Source: Ulota crispa
Lineage: Eukaryota; Streptophyta; Bryopsida; Orthotrichales; Orthotrichaceae
Direction: 5' to 3'
Length of the DNA stretch: 64,000 nucleotides
Assembly: GCA_963920765.1 (NCBI GenBank)
Contig: OY987246.1
Coordinates: 10,536,868 to 10,600,867, forward strand
The notes beneath the pieces are model-generated. The model was not told where the DNA came from and did no database searches. It worked only from the letters and a program-made list of their open reading frames with translations. The position numbers and the translations under genes were made by a program. This document shows, piece by piece, positions 11,663-24,515 of the stretch; the first letter of the stretch is position 1; each line of letters starts with the position of its first letter.

Positions 11663-12284
11663 TAATGAAATGTCAATTCATGACATTGGTGTCATTGTCA
11701 AAATTCATAGAAATTCAATTAGGTCAATAAAAGTATAATTATGTTCTATTAGGATGATCAACGCTAGATGATGGATCTGAAATCTTGATAGTTATACTTG
11801 GTTACCTTCTTCATTCCTTCCCTGCTAAGTTTTTTAAGGTTAAGAGCATCTTCTGTAACCTTGCTATTATCTAGGGCCCTTGAATTCCTCTTTGTCCATT
11901 TAAAAAGAGATGATCACTTGTATCTCCAATAGTGCAACTTGCTGAATATAGTGCCAAACAATCACAAGTCAGGGAATTTTCAAAAGCAATAAAGTAAGTT
12001 ATGACCACAAGAAAATATAGCTTATAGAGGGTTTAGAGACCCCTTCAAATATGGCTTATTTGAAGGGAGAAGGTAAATATAGAGGCTAATACCACTAAAT
12101 TGATTGCTTTTCATCATGATGTCAAAGAGGTCTGAACATTTGGAGGGTTGGAGGAGATGCTCTAATAATTATGGTCTCAAAGTTTTGGCTTGAAAATGTT
12201 TAAACACTAAAAAGAACCTTTGTTCTACTTTTATTTGAATGAATGCTTACTTTTATTTGAATGAATGCTTGAAGACATTCTTAA

Positions 12285-12507
12285 CCCTTGAAGGACCCTT
12301 GGACTTTGGAGCTACGGTACCAAATATGGTTGCAATTAATATTTAGAAGTTTGAATCAGTTAGAAATGAAGTGTTACAATCATACATATTGAAAGGTTGT
12401 ATGATGATGGATGCATAAAAAATTTGGAAAGCCCTCAGAACAGCTCAAAGACATACGTACATACAGCCGTACATACAGCTACAAAGGGCTTTCAGGCGGT
12501 TCAGGGG
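12285..12507 (+). mobile_element. TTAA-bounded MITE, family 1, copy a
   Basis: Flanked by TTAA at 12281-12284 and 12508-12511. Ends CCCTTGAAGGACCC and (inverted) CCCCTGAACCGCC. The body, with a CGGTACCAAATA block and a TACAATCATACATATTGAA block, recurs inverted at 35522-35773 and 44747-44970. 223 bp. Confidence 0.8.
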
Positions 12508-12675
12508 TTAAGATCTTCCGTGCTAAAAAAAATTGCGACTCTTGTGTAAAGTGGTCCTGAAGGAACAAAAGAACTTCTGCATTAGAAACCTTCAGCTGGC
12601 TGGCAGGTGGGATTTCTGCTTCTAGTGCTTATGTTTATTTCTATTTTTGGTTTGCAAATCGGAGGTGCTATGCGA

Positions 12676-12788
12676 TGGTAAATTTACTGACATGTCATTA
12701 TGTCAATCCCGCTAATTGTTTTGTGAGAGTCTTTAATTTACTGATATGTCATTATGTCTATTCCGCTAATTGTTTTGTGAGAGTCATT
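12676..12788. repeat. Tandem ~54-bp direct duplication
   Basis: Two adjacent copies of a block containing TTTACTGAYATGTCATTATG and CGCTAATTGTTTTGTGAGAG. A shorter ~23-bp tandem pair (TTTTATTTGAATGAATGCTT) lies nearby at about 12229-12270. Confidence 0.8.
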
Positions 12789-14213
12789 CTGTCATTCAAA
12801 ATTTGGTTTCCTTATCATTATAATTGACTGAAAACATAAATAAAATTGCCAAATCCCTCTCTGAACAACATCAGGCTTGCCAAACAAATCCTGACATCAA
12901 TCAGTCTGTGGTTTCTAAGCGCCCTTCCTCATAACAAATTAAAAAAAGTTAATCTCCTCTCGTGCTGCAGATCAAATCAATAAATCAGCAGAGCGTTGAT
13001 TTTTGGAAATTTTTGGAAAAATCCATGATTTCCAAGATACCAATGCGGTAGCGGTATTCAGCAAGTCAACACTTAGGACCGCTTCACACTATGGTTGACC
13101 AAGTGGAGAGGTTTTTTTGGAGTGTTGGATTACAAATCTTTTTTTAGTAGAATCTCTAGAAAACCTCCATCCATCACATTTTTACTATGGATTAATTTTA
13201 TTTTTAGAAGAAAGGCCTTGCAAGGGGTATAGGGGTCACTTCCCTATACCCGCTAGTGGTAGTTTAGAGGATTTTTTTGAGCAATCAAGAATGGTATTTG
13301 AAAAGTTGTCTTTTCAATTTGATTCCTTGCAACTACATTGATAAGGATTCAAATCAATACTTGATGATTTTGAGGTCTGAAATAAAGATTTAGACGTCTT
13401 ATTATAACATCAATTGCAGTACATCACTTTTCTTCATGTTTGGGCCCATTCATCACAAAGTCCATTCAACACCTTATCACAAAATTAGCTACAAGCGTTT
13501 GCAAGCTTGTATGAAGTTTCTTGTCATAGTTTCATTTGACCTTTAAAATTTATGAATTAAGGCACAAATACTTTTTGTTTTGAAAAAAAGATGGATTTGT
13601 ATAGTTATATAGGGTGTTTCTAATTGAGCAAACAATAGTATGGATTTTACACCCAATACATCACTATAGAAATATAAGGCTAGTCAAAGAACTGTACCAA
13701 CATAAATATCCAAAAAGCCTTTATTTTGGTGGACTTTAAAGGAGAAGTATGAATGATAGATATTGTTTTCAACAATCTTCTATTGAAAAAATACCAAATA
13801 TAAGACAAATTATCTTTTTTATCTCAAAGAATCTGAGCACAAACTCGAAGTTGGTCAAAATGAGTACTCAACAAGTGTAATTTGATTTTATATCACTAGA
13901 AAAAATACATATCATTGCAAGTACACCAAATCCAAATAAAAGCAAATTTTTGTACAAGGGGCACAGTCAAGAGCTCAAAGCTAAATAAAGAATGTTAAAA
14001 AAGAGAGGTTATGAATGAGTTTCACCACCAATAAAAATATAAAGAACAATTAAAGAAAAATGAAGAAGAGCTTATATATTTGTGTCCTAGAGAGAAGGAA
14101 TTTACTAATTTAAACTCTAATATACACATTTAGCATTTAATTTGACAACTTTTATAGTGTTTTGGACATTCTTTTGTCTATTGTTTGGGAAATATTTAAT
14201 CTACTCATATATA

Positions 14214-14249
<36 letters not shown>

Positions 14250-15333
14250 TGTATGTATGTATGTATGTATGTATGTATTTATGTATGTATGTATGTATGG
14301 ACAACCCATTTGTTTTTTGTCAAGAGTTCTTTTGCAAGATGTTGGTTCATATACCAAATTGAGAAGCACGCTTTTCACTAAATATAAATCCTTCTATGTG
14401 TCATTTCCAATGAGAGTTGATAAATGAAGATTTTAAGAAAAAAATAACATAATACCACATTAAGGAGTTTCCAAGTCCCTAGGTTCCACTTCATAATTAT
14501 GTCACAATATACTTTAGAAACAATAATGTCCACACTGTAAAAACCCTTTCAATCCCTTTATCCTAAGTTTAAATATGATGGAGATTATGATTCAAAGCAA
14601 TGTTTATGCCTATCTTGCAAGAAGTTGGAATCGAAAATGGTTTACAAATCATTTATACACGTCGTTAATCAAGTGAAAGAATGCAAATTTATTCTTTAAA
14701 ACAATTGTTTAGGGAATTTTAAGTATAGGTTTTCTCCACCGGGGTGATAGAAATGTGTTCATTTAGTTGTTTGTAAGTTTCCTACAAACAAAAAATGTGA
14801 ATGATAAAAGTCATATTTCAGTGCATTTTACATCATCAATATTCTTTGTTTTCCATTTCAATTTAGCTACAAATATGATTTCATTTGAGCCGAAGGTCAT
14901 GCAAAAGATAGATCCTAAAATTTCAACCCCTACTCCAGTTCTAAGAATTTGAGTTCCTTGTAAAAGGCATCATTCATTAGAATTTTAAACTTATGAGATC
15001 TAACCATGACGTTTTCAATTTCAAATTAGAGAGTGTTTTTCACCACTGTTTTTTTATCACAATTTGTACGTACGAAGTATAGGGGTTTCAAGGCCATGTA
15101 AATCCAGCCCTAATGCGACAAAAAAAATAATTCAATGGAATTTTGTATGAGATAAGTGGTTGTAATTGATTTTTTCTGTATAAGAATAGTCATCTCATGT
15201 TCTTACACTCATCCTTTCGGTCTGTTTATATACTAGTTGTTTTTAGTCTTCGAAAAAAGTGGTCTCTAAATTGCTATCCTTAGATGGTGGAGAAGTTATT
15301 TTTAGTACAACAATGCTTAGAACCTTGGAGACA
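12789..15333. other. Gene-free AT-rich DNA with a microsatellite
   Basis: No gene recognised over 2.5 kb. The only structured feature is the AT/GTAT array at 14207-14299. Confidence 0.4.
14207..14299. repeat. (AT)n(GTAT)n compound microsatellite
   Basis: About 7 AT units followed by roughly 19 GTAT units with one interruption; it keeps all plus-strand frames open as Met-Tyr-Val-Cys repeats, which should not be read as genes. Confidence 0.95.
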
Positions 15334-15335
15334 TA

Positions 15336-15562
15336 AGGTAGTGTGCTCTAATTGCATTTGTGCTTTAACTGCGTCCGGCTTTAGGAATGAGAGACATTTT
15401 AGATGGAATATCTATGACTATCATTGATGAGGTAGGTATGCTTAGCATATTGCTAAGCCTACCTCCATCATCAATGATAGTCATAGATATTCCATCTAAA
15501 ATGTCTCTCATTCCTAGAGCCGAATGCAATTAGAACACAAACGCAATTAGAATACACTACCT
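15336..15562. mobile_element. Near-perfect hairpin MITE, TA-flanked, AGGTAG ends
   Basis: The whole 227 bp folds on itself: the inner ~75 bp of each arm (TAGGAATGAGAGACATTTTA through TGACTATCATTGATGA) is identical, with mismatches only toward the tips and the loop at about 15444-15455. TA flanks both ends (15334-15335, 15563-15564). Confidence 0.8.
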
Positions 15563-15564
15563 TA

Positions 15565-16969
15565 GTTTGTTTTTTTAGCTAAATATTATCCTCATATGGT
15601 CACTGGCTACCATAACACTCAAAAATCATGGTGGAAAAATGGATGAAATCACCAAATCCTTCCCCAAGCCAACACCAAATTTGCCATATGTTGAATGAAT
15701 TTTAATAGTATTAGTATGATTTATGGATGAACATCCGCATGTCAACAATTCTATCCAACTTTGTCCATTTTTTCTTTACCTGCTTGCATTGTTGGACGCG
15801 GGTCGCTCTACCCTCGTAAAATGAAACAAATAACCTTGCTTGGAGAGCACTGAAACTCAAGTTGTTCTTAATTGTTACAATAGATTTTTTTTGAAGGTGA
15901 GAAATCTTTGCTTTTTCATATATTTGAAAATGTGAGAGTTTGGTAATTTACCATCAAGAGTTTGAAATTGGGAATTTTTGAATTCTCATTTAGATTCCAT
16001 AAAAAAAAATTGTGAATTACAAGGACCAACTCCAAATTTGGAACAAAGTCTTACTTTTACCCTTGCTTTGTAAAATAGCCGAGTTTTTCCAACATAGCTC
16101 CACAAAAAGGCTGAGAGAGCACTTGAAACCGGCATGAGTTTCACTGAAATCCTAAAACCTGAAATAAAGTGATTATTCCTCAATACTTCAAAAAATACAT
16201 TATAATTGTTCATCCGTTTGGCCTGTGTGGCCCTTGGCATCAGGAAGGAGTTGCAGAGACATACAGACTGCAATGAGACCCCCTTTTCAAGAGGCAGTAC
16301 CAGAGAGTACAGTTTCGTAGATTCTGATTATCTGGCCCTGTTTGAAGCCTATGGCGCCAGCCAGAATTTTATTCTGAGAATCTTCCAGAGTTCCACCAGA
16401 CCCTGGTTTCGCACACATTCATTCGGGGGCGACGGTTAATCATGCGTGACAGGCGTGGGACTGGGACACCGTGGCTGGACGAGAATTCTGATTTCTGAGT
16501 TTCTCACAATTCTCAAGGCAGTTGTTTCCTCTTGCTCTTATGGGATGTGTTAGGTGAGTATTAGATGGTTAATTTTAATTGGCATTTCTATTTGAGCTAG
16601 TAACTAAGAATTGAATCTAGTTGGTTGGGTTGGTGGTAGATAGTATTGGTTTTAGTACGTAGAAATTGTAATAAACTATGACCTTATAATTGATTCTTTG
16701 TTAAAATTTCTTAAAGTCCAAAATCAAGGAACACAAAGATTTGATAGTACTAACTAGGGTATTATGTAAAGTTGGTGAGGATGGTGGATTGACTCATACT
16801 ATTGGCTTTAACTTTGTCAACAGAGTGAACAACAAGTACCAAAAGTACTATTCATCATTGCTAAATGGAGCTTACAACATTTGCAAGTTGTAAGTACCAT
16901 TTGTGCACCTATTTGATTATTTTTAACAAAAATCATAACTTTTTACTATAATCAAGTGGAAACATGTCT
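15565..16969. other. Gene-free DNA with a GC-richer patch
   Basis: A GC-richer patch at about 16200-16490 stands out from the AT-rich surroundings and holds a 70-odd codon frame, but I do not recognise the product. It may be a gene relic or element fragment. Confidence 0.3.
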
Positions 16970-16971
16970 TA

Positions 16972-17191
16972 AGGTAGGTGTATGCCCAATACCAACAATG
17001 TACCTAATGATGTCACTCTTTATACAATGTGGTCGTTTTAGAACTTAAAGCTAGGTTTACCATAGATAGCTTCTTGTTTGCTAACCAAAATGATAATCTA
17101 TCTATGATATACCTATATCTAAGTTCTAAAATAACCACCTTGTGTAAAGAGTGACGCTATTAGATATAGTACTGGTACTGGATATTCCTAT
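16972..17191. mobile_element. TA-flanked AGGTAG-end MITE (copy b, decayed)
   Basis: Diverged copy of the element at 9442-9660: the order CCCAATACCAACAATGTACC, CACTCTTTATACAATGTGGT and the inverted right half are all preserved, but the right tip has mutated. Confidence 0.6.
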
Positions 17192-17199
17192 TTTAGTGG

Positions 17200-17511
17200 T
17201 AGTCACAGGTTAGGGTTAGATGACATGCACTTTTGTGGGGCTAGGGTGGAATAATCTTAGCCATTTTACAAACCAAGGTAAATGTAATCATCTATCCCCT
17301 ATTTTGGAGCTGTTTAATTAGTGGTATTCTCTTTTAGGAAATTAGACAAAATCAAAATCTCTAAATCAAAATGTAAATTCAAATTTTCCGAATTTAAACT
17401 TTGAAAGGTAAATATCTCTTATGTTTCTTAGCTGATGAAAAAGTTGAATTTTTACCTTGTCCCCACATAAACAGCATGTCATCTAACCTTAACAATTGTC
17501 ACACTGACTTC
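17200..17511. mobile_element. Fold-back MITE
   Basis: Left block TTAGGGTTAGATGACATGC pairs with the inverted right block (GCATGTCATCTAACCTTAA), with further pairing of GTGGGG/CCCCAC and of the GTCAC tips. No clear TSD. Confidence 0.55.
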
Positions 17512-20500
17512 TTCACCTCATTATCAATCTTACCAATTATATGAGGACTCTTGTATACATTGCTCATTGCAGTTACTTTGGACTTGGTAGTATCTAAAGA
17601 TCATGAAAATATGTTACAATGTTTGATTACTCTTGAGCCCCTAAAATTGAGTTTTAAGAAAAAAAAGAGAAAATAAAAATAAAAAACTAAAATTGCACCA
17701 CTAGTGTGTCCAATTAAAGATCCTGGAACAACATGTTTAAAACAATCTATTGATGTGTTATCACAACCTATGAATTATTTGAATAAAAAGGATTGAATCC
17801 GTTTTTGAGATGTTGTCATATTTATGTTTATGAAATGTGCCACATAAAACCCATCACATCTCTTGAAATACACATTGAGCTTGAAGGTCATGCCATATGT
17901 GATAGAATCCTATGGTAGAATTGTGCCAATGATATAAATGAAAAAGTCATCAACTTTTTTTATTGCAATTATTAATTGCTATCTTCATTACAAAAAGCAC
18001 AACTATATGCAAGTTAAACATCAATTTTTAGTAATTTAATTTTGGCTTTGGAAATGTTTCACTTTGTAGCTCAACTAGATATTTTTACTTTTTCTTTGAC
18101 AATAACTACAAATGGGTGACAATTGTCAGTCAAATATACAAAAGTGGAAGGCCACCAAATCCTACAAGAGAGTTGGTAGAAGCAATTCCTTTTTGAATTT
18201 TTTTTGCCACTAAAACTTCAAAAACGTTATATACTTTATTATTTATGGAAATGGCATAAAAAGAAAATGTGCAGTGAGAACTTGATTTGAATTGCTGTAA
18301 AAAAACAAGAATGTTAACTTAAAGGACCACCAAACTTTCCTTCACCTTTAAGATATAAAGTTTTAAAAATTTGGTTGCTAGTTGCAAACCCTCTTTGTAC
18401 GTTTTTAGAAACCTATAAAGGATTGAAAACTGCATACATGTACTTGTTTTGTAGCCAAACTTCCAGATTAAAATAACTTATTGTTTTATTATAGTCTTAG
18501 GTTATAATTTCATAATTCAAAATTTATATTAGTAACAATCTCCTCTCTTTTCAAGGATAGCTTGTATGCTTTGTCATGAAAAACTACAAGCATGTTGTAT
18601 ATGTCGATTCATTTATGAAACAAAAGGTTACAAAACTCTACAAGGAAGTTGGTAATCACAAACTCTTCTTTGCAAATATTTTACACTTAGGTATCTTAAG
18701 TATAATTTCAAGTTTTGGTTTGTTTGTTTCTCCAAATTATTTTAATTATTAATTGGAATAATACCACACAAATTATTCCAACTATTGCTCCATGCACTAA
18801 CAACACTAACTTGCACTAATTTAAGAAAACAAATGAATTTGCAAAGATACTTGTAAATTAATTCACTATAATTTAGGATAAGTTTAATACACCGTTAGTA
18901 ACAATGTTTAATACCATCTCAAATATTGTGATATAAGTGGCCAAAATGGCATAAAGATTTTGACATTGAGCTCAATTAGAAAAGAATGCCATGTTATGAA
19001 AGCTCCCTTACCAAATTACTACTTGGTTGCAAAAGGTTGTGACCAAAATACTACATAGAAAACAAGCGTAATAGGCATGCCACGTTTTCATACTAATTGG
19101 GCAAAATTTACCCATATTACCGGTATTTCAAAGGGGCTTGGCACTATCGAAAGTCTCCCACCAATTGAAACAAATTATGTGCTTTAAGAATGTCGAAATT
19201 CCAAAATTATTTATTTGCAGTAAAGAGGGGTCCCCGACGACAAAAGCAACATGGTGGGCACCACTCATGGCCGCCTCTCAAATAAACTCTCCCTGGCAAA
19301 TCATTCAAACCCCAGTCCATGAGCTCATGATTTCACAAACCTAATTTTTTGTAACTATGTGCCTCAAAGTCTGCATTTTTGGTTTTATCCTGTGATTGCT
19401 GATCAAGACATGTGTCGCTCATGTTTGAAACTCAATCGATGGTTGAAGAAGCTTTTGGTCAATTATTGGAGGGACAAATATTTTGATAATGTGATTCGTC
19501 TCTCTTGAGTTGTAAGACTCAATGATTGTTATTGAAGGAATGGAGGATGCGTAAGTGAGATCTACAAAAACTGAATGATAGGAAACCTTTGTTGAAAGAT
19601 GTTCAAAATCTTGGTGGTTGTTGTGAAAAATTAGGTTATGCTTGATAGTGGCTTTTCATTGAAAGTAGCAGAGGATTTTAAAAAGAACTTAACCCCTCAT
19701 TGCCGGCTGTTCTCAAATAAGATAAGAATTATGGACAAAAATATCCATTTAGGCAATGAGGGATTCATTCCTAAATATTCAAGGTATCAAATTTTGTGTT
19801 CAGAAAATTTTAGGAAATTTTAAAATTCTGTTGAAGGCAAAGATTAGAATGTTTTAAGGGTTCTATTTTTTTTGGAGAAGTTGCAAGTTGAAGTGAGCTT
19901 CAACGTGTAATTTTAATGTCTTTCATACCTTATTCTAATTTTTTTAGTGGAAGTGAAATTGCAAAGATATTTCTTGCACACCGAATATTGTGATGAATAA
20001 TGTCATTGCAAAGCATATGACAATGTGCCACATTGAAAAGATGGGCATCAAATTGAGAATAAAGTGAAGATTTCCCTTGGGCTCTCCTTTAGGCAATGAG
20101 GGCTTGTTTACAAAAACTTTGTCACTTAACAAAATCTAAATGTGTTTTTGCGCTAATTTCACTTGGAATGGTTTTGTTATACATATTAAAATTCATTCAT
20201 CCTTAACCCATAAAGGCCCAAACATTGTTTTTTTTTGGCAACATAGCAATTTTGGGCAAGTTAGTATGTGTAGAATAATAAAAGTATTTCCAAAAATCTT
20301 AGAGGATGTGTGCTTGAGGAGTAGCTTTCCAAAGCAATAATTTTCAAACCATTTTGGTATGTAGAAAAAAAGTTATGATGGGATATGTGGTTTTGTTTGC
20401 TCAAGGGGCATCTTGGGTAGAATTTTTTACAAATTTTGGGATGTTGCCCTAAGCTTGAGGGGCAAAGAATCTTCCCTGTCAAATCTAACCCAATCTCATT

Positions 20501-21967
20501 CCATGAAGGCAAGTGTTTTTGCTTACTGCCTTTTACTTCCCCTTTGTTAGAAGTGGCCCTATGTTGATCAAGTTTGTCAATGCCATAGGTTTTGGCCAAT
20601 TTCCTCTTCATTTTCCCCTTTTTAAAAGCTAGCTAAGATCTAAACCTCCACCCTTCACATTTTGAAGACATTGTTATATGTGGAAGCTAAAAATTGTTGA
20701 AAAAATGGCTTTGTATGAGAATTTTCTTGAAGCTATTTTGTACTCTATTTTTTTTAGTATATGTTACCCAATTCAAAATGTTATGAAATTTTCTAGGCAT
20801 AAGACCAACTCTATTATGAAAATCAAATTGAAAAATTATAATCAAAATAGTGAAACTGATTGGTGCAAAAGCCTTCCAAAATTAGAGCTACCCAAAATTT
20901 GAATGCCCCTAAAAAAACTATTTCTCACTTCAAACCTTATAATCTCACAATCTATACGGTAAAAACATATCATCTCTTTACTACATCATATTAAACCAGT
21001 TTACTATTAGATCTTACAGTAAAGTGCACCAAGATTTCATTTTCAATTTTTTTTTCTTCTTTTGGTATCAAAACAACTCATTTTCAATGTTTTTGGTGAA
21101 ACATAGTCAAAAACCTCTAGGGGTTAAATTCTCTTTCATTCATAAACAATTTTTATCAATAGATGGAGTCAAACAAATATTTGTATTAGGTGGCAGCTCT
21201 TTGACAAATACATTCCAAAAAAAATTGAAATTTATACTTTATGTTTAATCAAAATGCCAAGCTCCTAGAATTAAAGAAGTTTGAGTTCATAATGATTCTA
21301 TGGTACATGGGTTGGTAGAAGTTTTGGTTGCACAAGGATAAGTAAACACAATTCTACCGCTATACTTTCCAATTGTGTGAATTACAAGCAATATGAGCAG
21401 TTTCATTTTGGTTTCTTTAGGTGGTATCAGTTTTTCTAGTGATTTTTTGATAAATATATACAAATTCTGATGTAAGGAGTATCCAATGAAGAATTCACCA
21501 TTATTAGTGGATGAAATAGTGAGAATATATTTAATTTTACAAATGGTCCCACAAAATGCTGAATGAATGTATAGTACATGAAACATGGAAGAATACAAGT
21601 ATTCATTAATATTTTACAAACTTTATTTATGCATATTCATTGCATATCATGCCAACAACCATAAAAAAAACAATAGATACAAAGCCAGGATCTTCAATCG
21701 GTAAACCTTTCAATTGTTCACAATGCATAAACCTTTTGGAATTAGAAGACAATTGTAGGTTTTAAAAAATTCTCTTGAGAAGTAAAATAAGATATAGTAT
21801 TTGATTGTTTGATTCTTTTATTTGAAGAAGGAATGTGCACAACATTGAGGGTCACATCTCCTTACTTACATGCTTGTATATGCAAGTTTTTGCTTGAATG
21901 ATTTTAAGTTGTAGGTTAAGACCCTACATGTCAACATGAGCACTTTGTATGATAGAAATATTCAGTG
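17512..21967. other. Gene-free AT-rich DNA with one short TTAA hairpin
   Basis: About 4.5 kb with no gene I can support; frames here are short and without family resemblance. Contains the hairpin at 19693-19763 and isolated CCCATAAAGG / CTCTAGGGGTTAA end-like motifs at 20203 and 21118 that may be remnants of TTAA elements. Confidence 0.4.
19693..19763. mobile_element. 71-bp TTAA-type hairpin MITE
   Basis: Left TTAA at 19689-19692 followed by CCCCTCATTGCC; right end is the inverted TTTAGGCAATGAGGGA followed by TTCA, a one-base change from TTAA. A further lone copy of AGGCAATGAGGG lies at about 20091-20102. Confidence 0.55.
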
Positions 21968-21970
21968 TAA

Positions 21971-22272
21971 GAGCATCCACACCCTTGTTTGCCAAATTTG
22001 ACTTACTAAGAGTTTATAACTATTTTTGAGAAATCCTCAAAAATCTTGTCCCACACCTTGCTCTTCAAATGTGGTCCTTAAATAGTCAATTGATCAATTG
22101 TTGAGCAAAGTATAGGATAAATCTCACTAAACATAGGATGGATAATAATTTTAAGGGTCACTGCTTCACAAGCTTGGTTTGAGTGTCACAAGAACATTTT
22201 GAAGAATTTGAAACACTTATCATCCAAATACTGCTTGTGTCAGATCCTTTGCATGTAAGGGTTTGGATGTTC
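21971..22272. mobile_element. PIF/Harbinger-like MITE, TSD TAA
   Basis: Ends GAGCATCCACACCCTT and (inverted) GAACATCCAAACCCTT flanked by TAA on both sides (21968-21970, 22273-22275). TWA target duplication and GAGCATC ends fit PIF/Harbinger elements. Its interior resembles the copies at 37212 and 59587 (a GTATAGGATAAATCTCACTA block). Confidence 0.7.
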
Positions 22273-22429
22273 TAATGACTAGAAGTATTTTGGCAATATT
22301 AATGAGACTTGGCCTCTCAAATATGACAAAGAAATGAAGTTGCTATCTTTTCCTACCCATCTTATGCTCCACGCACCCACATCCTTCATACTAGACTTCA
22401 ATTTGAACAAGATTCCAACCATACCAAAG

Positions 22430-22558
22430 ATATTTTCACTCTTGGTGTTAGGAGGGGTATTAGCAATATGAATATAGTCTAAATGTGTGTTCAAATGCAT
22501 CTAATTTACCTTTGCTAGCTACTAGCTACCACTCTTCACACCAAGTGTGGACATACCT
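22430..22558. mobile_element. Short fold-back MITE (CACTTGGTGTTA family, copy a)
   Basis: Inverted ends around TTCACTCTTGGTGTTA and GGTATGTCCACACTTGGTG; body shares CATTTGAACACACATTTAGA-like sequence (inverted) with the element at 48038-48159. Exact boundaries uncertain. Confidence 0.5.
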
Positions 22559-23237
22559 AAGAAGTAGAGCTAAGGTCTACATCCCCATTTTTAATCAAAT
22601 GGGAAAAACAATAAGGTATAGTCCATCTTTAAAAAATCAGATTTAAAAATTCCAAGTTTATCTCAGGAATTCAAAGACCCCCAATTTGTCAAAATTCTCA
22701 TAATATAATCCCTAAATGCTTGAGGCACCAAATTTTGGTGTTGGCAATACTTTGAAGTTCAATAAACCTAATTAAGCTACTATTTTTAGTAGTTTGTATT
22801 TTGGATTTATTCTTTGTGAAGTAAAATCTTAGGATCAAAGATCTGATTTTGAAAATGATTAATTACGAGTTTTCTATTCAAGCTTTTGTGCAAGGGTCTT
22901 GACTTTCTCTAGTGTTGAGAGCTCTTGGAAAAGAGCCTCAAATACACAAAATCTTGGGGAATATTTACACTAAAATTTCATTTGTCGAAGAGATTTTGAA
23001 AAGCTATAAAGTGATTGGGGTTATTTATGTTGTTTCATTTTAACCTTGTATTTTTTTGGTGATCATTTTTTAAGATCCAACATGTGAAAAGAGGATTTAA
23101 AGGCTTCAAGTAATTTTTGTAGCTTTAACACCCTCATGATTAAACATTATAATCTTTTGATCCATAAGTGACATTGTTGTGTTATTTTTTCCTATGTGAC
23201 CTTTAACATATCTAATTTGAATTTGCACAATTACATT
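22559..23237. other. Gene-free AT-rich DNA
   Basis: I see nothing I can support here. Confidence 0.4.
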
Positions 23238-23241
23238 TTAA

Positions 23242-23591
23242 CCCTTAAAGGACGGATGGATCACCGTGGCTTGCCTTGCCTGTGGTAGTTTATAGTGTTT
23301 TGCACATGGGCACTAGTAGTATTGCTTCAAAAAGTTGGAAAAGTCAACAATGCATGGTGCCCTAATGAAAATTGCAAGAAGGGTAGTTTGGGAGCTAACA
23401 TCATGTTTTTGAATCTTATCACAAATTGGATTACAAAAAAAAAATGAATACATCTCAAGAGGTAATTTTTTGTCTTCCATGTGTTTATGGTCACTTCTGA
23501 AAAAAAATCAGATGAAAACGACTTTTTTCAGAATCACATAATATTTTTTCAAAGCTAAAGGACGTTTTCTGTCCTCCTCAACATTTAGGGG
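23242..23591. mobile_element. TTAA-bounded MITE (350 bp)
   Basis: TTAA at 23238-23241 and 23592-23595. Ends CCCTTAAAGGAC and (inverted) CCCCTAAATGTTGAGGAGGA; an AAAGGACG block near each end pairs internally. Shares its right-hand TTAA with the next element. Confidence 0.7.
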
Positions 23592-23595
23592 TTAA

Positions 23596-23673
23596 CCCTT
23601 GAACGCCCAAGATTTTCAAAAAAGCACTCAATTGAGGACACTTTTAGTCCCAGTTGCTTGGGACGTTCAGGGG
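23596..23673. mobile_element. 78-bp TTAA hairpin MITE
   Basis: TTAA at 23592-23595 and 23674-23677, ends CCCTTGAACGCCCAAG and (inverted) CCCCTGAACGTCCCAAG. It abuts the preceding element with one TTAA between them, as expected when a second element targets the TTAA made by the first. Confidence 0.8.
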
Positions 23674-23860
23674 TTAAAAGAACTTGATATACTATAGCTT
23701 ATTAAAATGTTGCCTTTTTGTTTAGTTTGAAGCAAATTCCTAGAAGCTCAAAAAAAGGTAGGACATTAAATGTTGCCCTTGAAAATTGCCCAAGCCAACA
23801 TGGTGCGCGGGGCGGGGCAAGGGTATGGGTCTGACCTTGTCGCATGACTGGTCGACCTTG

Positions 23861-24006
23861 TCTTGCATCCTGCATCCTGCATCTTGCATCCCGTGTCCTA
23901 CATCCCGCATCCCGCATCCCGTGTCCTACATCCCGCATCTTGCATCCCGCGTCTTGCATCTCGGGTCCTACGTTTGGTGTCCTATGTTCGGCGTCCTATG
24001 TCTTGC
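23861..24006 (-). repeat. Minisatellite, left fold-back arm (short array)
   Basis: About 146 bp of imperfect GGGATGC/GGATGTAGGACAC units (read on the minus strand), degenerate toward the inner end. Confidence 0.9.
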
Positions 24007-24250
24007 AGTTTATACTAAGCCCGTTCTATTTAGAAAACCACTTGTAAGGGAGAGTGGGGGGTTTGTCCCATATTGTTTGGAGCTGGGGGTGAGTTACTTT
24101 GGGTACAAGAAGGGCCACTTGAGAGAGAAGAAATACACAACCTCATTTCTTTCTAAGTGAAAAATGTAGGGGAAATATCAAAAATGCCCCTCAATTCATC
24201 AAAAATATCAAATATAACCCCCAGAGATTTGAAATATATAAACACCCTTG

Positions 24251-24515
24251 AACACAATATTTGTTAATTTGGGATAAACACTTTCCCAAAATAGATTTTG
24301 GGATACTCAAATTTTGCATTTGTGAGAATATTTTGGAGATCTAAATTGAGTTTTTTGATAATTCCTTCAAGATGTTTCATCATTGATGTAAGGTCTCAAA
24401 GAAATTATAATAAAACTCAATCTAAATCACCTCAAAACTCTGAAAAATGAAAATTTCAAAAGTTCCAAAATCAAAAATATCTCCCAAACTAATGAATATT
24501 GCATTATGGCTTTGT
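24251..24515. mobile_element. AATATTTGTTAATTTGGG-family MITE in left fold-back arm
   Basis: Left end ACAATATTTGTTAATTTGGG and right end CCAAACTAATGAATATTG form a hairpin; the same element occurs inverted in the right arm (about 25168-25437) and as a solo copy in PRODH intron 3 (57304-57556), so it was carried into, or captured by, the large fold-back. Confidence 0.6.

Noticed and set aside
14142-14427. Overlapping frames encoding Met-Tyr-Val-Cys repeats
   Set aside because: Translation of a GTAT microsatellite.
16206-16439. 77-codon frame in a GC-richer patch
   Set aside because: No recognisable family, no supporting context; kept only as a noted patch of different composition.
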